DNA of 12,667 bases from an uncultured Oscillospiraceae bacterium (lineage in GTDB: Bacteria; Bacillota; Clostridia; Oscillospirales; Oscillospiraceae), in the NCBI GenBank assembly GCA_934565415.1, contig CAKTHQ010000050.1, positions 1-12,667 on the forward strand. The letters run 5' to 3'. This document shows, piece by piece, positions 7,893-12,667 of the stretch; within the stretch, counting starts at the first letter, position 1; the number at the start of each line of letters is the position of its first letter. The position numbers were made by a program, and so were the translations under genes. The notes below the pieces were generated by a model, which worked only from the letters and a program-made list of their open reading frames with translations, ran no database searches and was not told the origin of the DNA.

Positions 7893-9395
7893 ATGGATAC
7901 GAACGATAAAACTACGGGCCCGGTCTCTCAGCCGGAGGAGCAGGGGCAGCAGCCCCCTCAGGCCGCGCCCCGCCCCCGGACAGCCAGACCCCACGCCCCA
8001 CAGATGGACGGAGTCAGTGCCGGGGGGCGGCCCAGAAGGCCGGAGGGCAGCCAGAGGGCGCCCAAAAAAGCGGCAAGGGCAGGGGAGCCTGCCCGCCGCC
8101 CTGCGCAGAGACAGGAGGGCCAGGCTCAGCGTCCGGCCAATGGCCGGGAAGGGACGGTTCGCCGCCAGACCCAAAATCAAAACGGACAGCCCCGGCGTTC
8201 TGCGGAAGGTCAGCCTGCCCGCAGACGGCCGCCGGAAGAAGCAGCCCGCCGCCCCAGGCAGCAGGCTCAGAATAAGCCGTCGGCTAAGAAAAACAGCAAT
8301 ACCGGTGACTCCGGCTATCAGCCCTACCGCCGGGCCAACCAGCGGAAAAAGGCCCTGCGGAGCAATCGGCTGAAAACGTTTTTCTCCAACCAAAATCCGG
8401 TGCTCCAATGGTACGAACGGGTCCGGTACAACAAAGACAGCTTTGCCGAGGAATCGGACTTGGCCAAACAGCGGCAGGCAAAGCGGGAGGCGGAGGCGGA
8501 AAAACGCCGCCGGAAGCAAAACCGCTTTAACACCCCTGCCGTCATTTATACCCAGCCTGCGGCCTTTAACCGGGATAAGCTGATTGTACAGCTGATTTCC
8601 GTGCTGTCCGTGGTGATTGCCATGATGCTGGGGTTGTCGGTATTTTTCAAGGTGGACCGGATTACGGTGTCCGGAGCCCAGAGCTATCCTGCCTGGACCA
8701 TTGTGGAAAACTCCGGTATTGAAAAGGGAGACAACCTGCTTACCTTCAGCCGCGCAAAGGCCGTCAGTCAGATTTTGGCAAACCTTCCTTATGTAAAAGA
8801 TGTTAGAATTGGAATAAAACTCCCGGATACGGTTAATATTGAGGTAAAGGAGACAGATGTTTCCTATGCCATAAAAGATGACCAGGGTACCTGGTGGCTG
8901 ATAAACTCCGATGCCAGGGTGGTGGAAATGATTAATAATAGCCGGGCCTCCAGCTATACCCAGGTGTTGGGTGTGACTCTATCCAATCCCCAGGTGGGAA
9001 GTGACGGCATCGCCACGGAGCTCCAGCCGGAGCAAACCGCCTCTGCAGAGGAAACCACCGGCGAGACCCAGGAAACGGCGGAGACCCTTGCCACGGTTCC
9101 GGTCAGCCTGATTTCCGGCGCCCAGAGGCTGGAGACGGCCAAGGAGATTTTAAAGGCCCTGGAGGACAATGCCATCGTCGGTGAGGCGGCCAGCGTGGAT
9201 GTGACGGATGTGGATAATATTGAACTCTGGTACGGCTCCCGTTATCAGGTAGAGCTGGGAGACAGCACAAATCTTGCCTATAAGATTGCCTGTATGTACG
9301 ATGCCATTCTGCAGATGAGCGACTATGAGACCGGTGTCCTGGATGTCAGCTTTACCACCTGGGAGGATCAGGTGGCACTGACGCCGTTCCAATAA
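7893..9395 (+). CDS. ftsQ: Cell division protein FtsQ/DivIB with a long basic N-terminal tail
   Basis: FtsQ/DivIB is a single-pass divisome protein that bridges early and late division proteins through its extracellular domain. Three parts are visible in the 500 residues. Residues 1-229 are a cytoplasmic, low-complexity tail rich in Arg, Gln, Pro and Ala, ending in a charged helical run near 190-215. One transmembrane segment spans 230-252. The POTRA domain follows (about 254-322; VDRITVSG, LPYVKDVRIGIKLPDTVNIEV). Residues 376-402 form a Thr/Glu-rich acidic linker, and the rest is the beta-rich C-terminal region. The length is well above the usual 250-300 residues because of the tail and the linker. 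ATG 7893 follows GAGGA by 8 nt. Function rests on the TM-POTRA layout and on the position between murG and ftsZ. The tail's role is unknown. Confidence 0.9.
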   Translation: MDTNDKTTGPVSQPEEQGQQPPQAAPRPRTARPHAPQMDGVSAGGRPRRPEGSQRAPKKAARAGEPARRPAQRQEGQAQRPANGREGTVRRQTQNQNGQPRRSAEGQPARRRPPEEAARRPRQQAQNKPSAKKNSNTGDSGYQPYRRANQRKKALRSNRLKTFFSNQNPVLQWYERVRYNKDSFAEESDLAKQRQAKREAEAEKRRRKQNRFNTPAVIYTQPAAFNRDKLIVQLISVLSVVIAMMLGLSVFFKVDRITVSGAQSYPAWTIVENSGIEKGDNLLTFSRAKAVSQILANLPYVKDVRIGIKLPDTVNIEVKETDVSYAIKDDQGTWWLINSDARVVEMINNSRASSYTQVLGVTLSNPQVGSDGIATELQPEQTASAEETTGETQETAETLATVPVSLISGAQRLETAKEILKALEDNAIVGEAASVDVTDVDNIELWYGSRYQVELGDSTNLAYKIACMYDAILQMSDYETGVLDVSFTTWEDQVALTPFQ

Positions 9396-9400
9396 GCCAA

Positions 9401-9424
9401 TTCAAGGGGAGAGCTCCCCTTGAA
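9401..9424. repeat. Perfect inverted repeat after ftsQ
   Basis: TTCAAGGGGA at 9401-9410 and TCCCCTTGAA at 9415-9424 pair perfectly over 10 bp around the loop GAGC, beginning 5 nt after the ftsQ stop. No T-run follows on either strand, so it is not a textbook intrinsic terminator. It could end or stabilise the upstream operon mRNA or bind a protein; sequence alone cannot tell. Confidence 0.8.
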
Positions 9425-9469
9425 ATCAAAGAAAAATGGCTTTCCGCCTGAAAAAATATAGATTTTCTA

Positions 9470-9498
9470 TTGACCAATCCAAATTTACAAGCTAAAAT
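9470..9498 (+). promoter_or_regulatory. Predicted sigma-A promoter for ftsZ
   Basis: A -35 box TTGACC (9470-9475) and a -10 box TAAAAT (9493-9498) are separated by exactly 17 nt in an AT-rich stretch that contrasts with the GC-rich genes. The predicted transcript starts near 9505, leaving a leader of about 80 nt before ftsZ. Each box differs from consensus by one base. It would let ftsZ be transcribed apart from the cell-wall operon. Confidence 0.75.
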
Positions 9499-9586
9499 AG
9501 AAAGGTACGATCTACGAACTATGCAGAAAAGGAAGCAGAAGCAGTCTGGCTCCAACTGCGAAAAGATACATAGGAGGAACGAATGT

Positions 9587-10684
9587 ATGTCTGAAACCAT
9601 TCAGGATCGCGTTGTCAAGATCAAGGTGATCGGCGTTGGCGGCGCAGGCAATAATGTTATCAACCGGATGATCGAGTCCGGAGTCAGCGGCGTGGAATTT
9701 GTGGCTGTAAATACAGATAAGCAGGATCTCAATAAGTCTGTGTGCAAGAACAAGGTCCAGATCGGTGAGAAGCTTACCGGCGGTATGGGTGCCGGTTCCA
9801 AGCCCGAAGTGGGCAAGAAGTCTGCCGAGGAAAGCCGCGCCACCCTGGCCCAGGCCCTGGAAGGTACAGACATGGTCTTTATCACCGCCGGTATGGGCGG
9901 CGGTACCGGCACCGGTGCGGCTCCCGTTGTGGCGGAGCTGGCTCACGAGGCCGGGATTTTGACCGTTGGCGTGGTTACCAAGCCCTTTAAGTTTGAGGGT
10001 GCCAACCGGATGCGCCAGGCGGAGCAGGGCATTGCGGACCTGAAGGATAAGGTGGATTCCCTGATTATCATCCCGAACGACCGGCTGAAATATGTTACCG
10101 ACCAGAAAATCACCTTTGCCAACGCCTTTGGCATTGCCGACGATGTGCTCAAGCAGGCCGTTACCTCTATTTCCGAGCTGGTGGGCTTCTCTAAGAATGT
10201 CATCATCAACCTGGACTTCGCGGATGTATCCGCGGTTATGAAGTCCGCAGGCCGGGCGCATATGGGTGTTGGCACCGCTTCCGGCCGGGAGAAGGCAGAG
10301 CAGGCCGCTACCGCCGCCGTTTCCAGCCCCCTGCTGGAGACCTCCATCAACGGTGCTACCGGTGTGCTGATTAACATTACCGGTTCCGCGGAGATGACCC
10401 TGGATGATGTGGAGACTGCCGCCGGGATTGTGCAGGAGGCTGCCAATCCCGATGCCAACATCATCTTCGGTGCCACCTGCTCCGATTCCTGCCAGGATGA
10501 AATGCGGGTTACCGTTATCGCCACCGGCTTTGAGGGCAATAATGCGGGCTTTACCTCCAAGGCCCCTGCCGGTGCGGTTACTCCTGCCGACGACATTGGC
10601 GCGCCTTTGCCCGGAACCCAGAAGCCCGTCAAGCCGGCTGACATCAGCGATATCGACGAGATTTTCAGTATTTTCAAGAGATAA
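9587..10684 (+). CDS. ftsZ: Cell division GTPase FtsZ
   Basis: FtsZ is the tubulin-like GTPase that polymerises into the Z-ring and recruits the divisome. The product has 365 residues. Motifs are clear: [10 protein letters not shown] near the N-terminus, the tubulin signature GGGTGTG at 104-110, and the T7 synergy loop NLDFAD at 208-213, whose aspartates serve GTP hydrolysis in the adjoining subunit. The globular part ends near ATGFEGN (312-318). A short linker of about 33 residues leads to the terminal segment [14 protein letters not shown] (352-365), which is acidic then basic like the usual FtsZ tail but lacks its IPxFL core. ATG 9587 was chosen because AGGAGG at 9572-9577 lies 9 nt away; an out-of-frame ATG at 9583 and the longer upstream frame do not fit the FtsZ N-terminus. 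It has its own promoter and terminator. Confidence 0.97.
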   Translation: MSETIQDRVVKIKVIGVGGAGNNVINRMIESGVSGVEFVAVNTDKQDLNKSVCKNKVQIGEKLTGGMGAGSKPEVGKKSAEESRATLAQALEGTDMVFITAGMGGGTGTGAAPVVAELAHEAGILTVGVVTKPFKFEGANRMRQAEQGIADLKDKVDSLIIIPNDRLKYVTDQKITFANAFGIADDVLKQAVTSISELVGFSKNVIINLDFADVSAVMKSAGRAHMGVGTASGREKAEQAATAAVSSPLLETSINGATGVLINITGSAEMTLDDVETAAGIVQEAANPDANIIFGATCSDSCQDEMRVTVIATGFEGNNAGFTSKAPAGAVTPADDIGAPLPGTQKPVKPADISDIDEIFSIFKR

Positions 10685-10698
10685 GTATTGCTTTACCG

Positions 10699-10729
10699 CA
10701 TCCCGGCCCCCTGGGGTCGGGATGTTTTT
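10699..10729 (+). terminator. Intrinsic terminator after ftsZ
   Basis: CATCCCGGCCCC at 10699-10710 pairs with GGGGTCGGGATG at 10713-10724, with one G-U pair and a loop of 2-4 nt, followed by five T at 10725-10729. It starts 14 nt after the ftsZ stop. The ribosome binding site of the next gene begins only 2 nt after the T-run, so genes downstream on the same transcript must depend on read-through. Confidence 0.88.
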
Positions 10730-10742
10730 GCAGGAGGACAAC

Positions 10743-11492
10743 ATGGACGCATACAAAGCGCTTGCATCCAGCTACGACCGCTTAACCAACGATGTGGATT
10801 ATAAGGCTGTGGTGGACTTTTATTGGAAGATCCTGGACCAGGAGGGAGCCCACCCCCGGACGGCGGCAGACCTGGCCTGCGGTACCGGCTCCGTGACGGA
10901 GGAGCTGTGCAAAAGGGGCCTGAAGACCATCGGCGTGGACCTGTCGGAGGATATGCTGACCCAGGCCCAGATGAAAACGGCGGGGCTTCCCAATCCGCCC
11001 ATGTTCATCTGCCAGCCCCTGCAGGCCCTGCACCTGTCCAGAGCCGTGGACCTGGCCGTGTGTGCCCTGGACAGCCTGGACTATATTACGGACCCCAAGG
11101 ACTGCCGTCAGGCCATCTTCCGGGTGTATAAGGCCCTGAACCCCGGGGGCACCTTCATTTTCGATGTAAACACCCCGCAAAAGCTGAAGGCCATGGACGG
11201 CCAGGTTTTCCTGGACGAGGATGACGATGTGTATTGCGTCTGGCGGGGGGAATTCAATCGCGAGACCAACATCTGTTCCTACGGTATGGATCTGTTCCAG
11301 CGCCGGGGAACCTGCTGGACCCGGTCCTTTGAAGAGCACCGGGAGTACGCCTATTCGGCGAAAGAACTGACCGGTTGGCTCCGGGAGGCGGGATTTACCC
11401 ATATTGCCGTCTATGGAGACAGAAGAATGGGGGCCCCGGAAGAAGGGGAACAGCGAATTTATATCAAAGCGAGAAAGGGAATTGTTAAATGA
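10743..11492 (+). CDS. Class I SAM-dependent methyltransferase, substrate unknown
   Basis: This 249-residue protein has the Rossmann-type fold of class I methyltransferases. Motif I, DLACGTG, is at 43-49; GVDLS with D66 at the end of the second strand should bind the SAM ribose. ALDSLDYI and NPGGTFIFDVNTP follow as the later strands, and the last third probably shapes the substrate site. No residue pattern names the substrate, so I assign no specific methylation. The opening YKALASSYDRLTNDVDY resembles small-molecule or RNA methyltransferases annotated only by family. ATG 10743 has AGGAGG at 10732-10737, 5 nt away; the open frame extends further upstream but there overlaps ftsZ in another frame. 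The end overlaps hslO by ATGA, so the two are likely co-expressed. Confidence 0.85.
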   Translation: MDAYKALASSYDRLTNDVDYKAVVDFYWKILDQEGAHPRTAADLACGTGSVTEELCKRGLKTIGVDLSEDMLTQAQMKTAGLPNPPMFICQPLQALHLSRAVDLAVCALDSLDYITDPKDCRQAIFRVYKALNPGGTFIFDVNTPQKLKAMDGQVFLDEDDDVYCVWRGEFNRETNICSYGMDLFQRRGTCWTRSFEEHREYAYSAKELTGWLREAGFTHIAVYGDRRMGAPEEGEQRIYIKARKGIVK

Positions 11493-12367
11493 AGGACTAC
11501 TTAGTACGCGGTATGAGTATGGACGGCTTTGTAAAGGTGGCTGCCGTTCGCTCCACCAATCTGGTGCAGCGGGGGGCGGAAATCCAGAAGACCAGCCCCA
11601 ATGCTACCGCTGCCTTTGGCCGCTGCCTGACGGCGGCCTCCATGATGGGCAATATGCAAAAGGTGGAAAACGGTTCCATGACCCTGCAGGTTCGGGGCGG
11701 CGGTCCCATCGGTACCATTACCGTGGTATCGGATGCTGTCGGAAACGTCCGGGGCTGCGTGACGGAGCCCAATGTGCCGCTGGTGGAAAAATACCCCGGA
11801 AAGCTGGATGTGGGCGCCACGGTGGGCACCGATGGTACCCTGACGGTAATCCGGGACTTGCAGATGAAAGAGCCATACATCGGCTCGGTGGCTCTGGTAT
11901 CCGGAGAAATCGGTGACGATGTAACCGCTTACTTCGTCCAGAGCGAGCAAATCCCCACGGCCTGTGCCTTGGGGGTACTGGTGGATCGGGACCATAGCGT
12001 TAAGGCCGCCGGCGGCTATCTGATTCAGCTTTTGCCCGGTGCTCCGGATGAGATTATCGACAAGCTGGAGGCAGGCATCCGCAAGGCAGGCGCCGTTACC
12101 CCCATGCTGGAAGCCGGACTGACCCCGGAGGACATTCTGGGCCAGGTCTGCGGGGATCTGGGCGTGGTATTTATGGAAACCGTGGATGTGAGCTACAAGT
12201 GCTACTGCTCCCGGGAACGGGTGGAGCAGGCTTTGATCAGCCTGGGCAAAAAGGAGCTGGCCGAGATTCGGGACGAGGGAAAGCCGTTCCCGGTGGAATG
12301 CCAGTTCTGTGACCATGTGTATGAGTTCACCCCGGAGGATATTCAAAATCTGCTGGATAAGTTGTAA
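11489..12367 (+). CDS. hslO: Redox-regulated chaperone Hsp33
   Basis: Hsp33 is a cytoplasmic holdase. In the reduced form four cysteines bind zinc and the protein is inactive; oxidation releases zinc and exposes surfaces that bind unfolding proteins. The 292-residue product starts YLVRGMSMDGFVKVAAVRST, typical of the family. The C-terminal switch is complete: C238-Y-C240 and C271-Q-F-C274, a CxC plus CxxC arrangement. ATG 11489 overlaps the methyltransferase stop (ATGA), with AAGGGA 8 nt upstream. Its link to the methyltransferase may be simple co-transcription. No dedicated promoter is seen in front of it. Confidence 0.96.
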   Translation: MKDYLVRGMSMDGFVKVAAVRSTNLVQRGAEIQKTSPNATAAFGRCLTAASMMGNMQKVENGSMTLQVRGGGPIGTITVVSDAVGNVRGCVTEPNVPLVEKYPGKLDVGATVGTDGTLTVIRDLQMKEPYIGSVALVSGEIGDDVTAYFVQSEQIPTACALGVLVDRDHSVKAAGGYLIQLLPGAPDEIIDKLEAGIRKAGAVTPMLEAGLTPEDILGQVCGDLGVVFMETVDVSYKCYCSRERVEQALISLGKKELAEIRDEGKPFPVECQFCDHVYEFTPEDIQNLLDKL

Positions 12368-12374
12368 AAATATG

Positions 12375-12421
12375 GGGAAACCGGGGAAATTCTCCCTTGT
12401 TTCCCAGAAAGAAACTTTTTT
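12375..12421 (+). terminator. Putative terminator after hslO
   Basis: GGGAAAC at 12375-12381 pairs with GTTTCCC at 12399-12405, and GGGG/TCCC pairing extends it inward. A six-T run (12416-12421) follows after 10 nt of A-rich sequence. The gap before the T-run is longer than in a classical terminator, so this is a moderate call. Confidence 0.45.
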
Positions 12422-12440
12422 CTGATTTCAAGAAAAAAGT
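12414..12440. repeat. AT-rich inverted repeat before the tRNA promoter
   Basis: ACTTTTTTCT (12414-12423) and AGAAAAAAGT (12431-12440) are perfect 10-bp inverted arms around a 7-nt spacer. The right arm ends 2 nt before the -35 box of the tRNA promoter. Its A/T-tracts could act as an upstream (UP-like) element, or the arms could be part of the hslO 3' end structure. Confidence 0.7.
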
Positions 12441-12442
12441 GC

Positions 12443-12471
12443 TTGACAAAATAGGGGAACGTGTGTATAAT
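12443..12471 (+). promoter_or_regulatory. Consensus sigma-A promoter for the tRNA operon
   Basis: TTGACA (12443-12448) and TATAAT (12466-12471) match consensus in every position and have the ideal 17-nt spacer. An A-tract lies just upstream. Transcription should begin near 12478, about 33 nt before tRNA-Val. Such perfect promoters are usual for stable RNA operons. Confidence 0.93.
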
Positions 12472-12478
12472 GTGTCAT

Positions 12479-12506
12479 GTCGCTGATGTGCGAGACGCAA
12501 AGCGGC
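12479..12506 (+). other. Predicted hairpin in the tRNA precursor leader
   Basis: GTCGCT (12479-12484) can pair with AGCGGC (12501-12506, one G-U), and inside it TGCG (12489-12492) pairs with CGCA (12496-12499) around the loop AGA. It lies between the predicted transcription start and the tRNA-Val 5' end, leaving 4 nt before the RNase P cut site. Confidence 0.55.
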
Positions 12507-12510
12507 AGCC

Positions 12511-12586
12511 GGGAGCATAGCTCAGCTGGGAGAGCATCTGCCTTACAAGCAGGAGGTCATAGGTTCGAGCCCTATTGTTCCCACCA
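12511..12586 (+). tRNA. tRNA-Val (anticodon UAC)
   Basis: A complete 76-nt cloverleaf. The acceptor arms GGGAGCA and TGTTCCC pair with one G-U. The D-arm holds AGCTCAGCTGGGAGAGC. The anticodon stem TCTGC/GCAGG encloses CTTACAA with anticodon TAC at 12544-12546, reading GUA and other valine codons. The T-arm has GGTTCGAGCC, and the 3' CCA is encoded. Six nt separate it from the scored start of the next tRNA region. Confidence 0.96.
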
Positions 12587-12591
12587 TATTT

Positions 12592-12667
12592 GGCCCGGTG
12601 GTGCAGTCGGTTAGCACGCCAGCCTGTCACGCTGGAGGTCGACGGTTCGAGTCCGTTCCGGGTCGCC
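12592..12667 (+). tRNA. tRNA-Asp (anticodon GUC), missing its last base at the window edge
   Basis: The acceptor arms GGCCCGG and CCGGGTC pair with one G-U. The anticodon stem CCAGC/GCTGG encloses CTGTCAC with anticodon GTC at 12626-12628. The discriminator G73 followed by CC shows that an encoded CCA is cut after its second C by the end of the window. It lies 5 nt after tRNA-Val and clearly belongs to the same transcript; more tRNA genes may follow outside the window. Confidence 0.95.

Noticed and set aside
7849..8373. 174-residue Arg-rich frame on the plus strand overlapping the ftsQ tail
   Set aside because: It starts inside murG without a good ribosome binding site and reads the repetitive GC-rich ftsQ tail in another frame, which explains its Arg and Pro content.
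6639..8519. 626-residue open frame on the minus strand
   Set aside because: It lies opposite the end of ftsW, murG and the start of ftsQ, all with clear motifs. The translation is low-complexity and shows no domain; long antisense frames are common in GC-rich coding DNA.
9396..9586. A small gene in the ftsQ-ftsZ gap
   Set aside because: The frame from 9470 runs into ftsZ and contains the predicted promoter; no separate start with a ribosome binding site was seen.
10404..10742. Upstream extension of the methyltransferase reading frame
   Set aside because: The extension lies within ftsZ in another frame and across the terminator. The ATG at 10743 has a strong AGGAGG and matches the family N-terminus.
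9512..10756. 414-residue open frame on the minus strand over ftsZ
   Set aside because: It mirrors ftsZ and runs through both the ftsZ leader and its terminator; no ribosome binding site or domain is evident.

Overview
The window is a stretch of bacterial chromosome carrying most of a division and cell wall (dcw) gene cluster, all on the + strand. It is followed by a methyltransferase-hslO gene pair and the start of a tRNA operon. Several features suggest a member of the class Clostridia, plausibly a fairly GC-rich gut-type lineage such as Oscillospiraceae. There are strong AGGAGG-type ribosome binding sites and one TTG start. MurE is of the meso-diaminopimelate type. The transpeptidase carries a PASTA domain, as SpoVD does. 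No ftsA lies between ftsQ and ftsZ, and the sigma-A-like promoters have 17-nt spacers. The lineage is inferred from gene order and sequence style, not from a database match.

Layout: 1-1752 is the 3' part of a class B penicillin-binding protein (spoVD/ftsI). It is followed by murE (1763-3223), murF (3216-4598), mraY (4595-5572), an ftsW/spoVE-type SEDS glycosyltransferase (5587-6750), murG (6747-7877) and ftsQ/divIB (7893-9395). These genes overlap by 4-8 nt or are separated by at most 15 nt, so they read as one translationally coupled operon. murD, often found between mraY and ftsW in this cluster, is absent there. A 191-nt gap (9396-9586) holds a perfect 10-bp stem-loop and a good promoter (TTGACC, 17 nt, TAAAAT). 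ftsZ (9587-10684) follows and ends in a strong intrinsic terminator (10699-10729).

Only 2 nt after that terminator's T-run comes the ribosome binding site of a class I SAM-dependent methyltransferase (10743-11492), which overlaps hslO (Hsp33 redox chaperone, 11489-12367). The 143-nt gap after hslO carries terminator-like structures, a perfect-consensus promoter (TTGACA, 17 nt, TATAAT) and a hairpin leader. tRNA-Val(UAC) and tRNA-Asp(GUC) follow, the latter cut one base short by the window edge.

Together the genes add meso-DAP and D-Ala-D-Ala to the UDP-MurNAc peptide (MurE, MurF), make lipid I and lipid II (MraY, MurG), polymerise and cross-link glycan at the septum (SEDS protein plus PBP), and assemble the divisome (FtsQ, FtsZ). 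I found no mobile element, CRISPR array, toxin-antitoxin pair, defence system or new gene system. The points worth a second look are the missing murD, the very long FtsQ N-terminal tail, the unusual FtsZ C-terminus, the terminator pressed against the methyltransferase start, and the inverted repeats in the two gaps. No gene-free stretch exceeds 300 bases.
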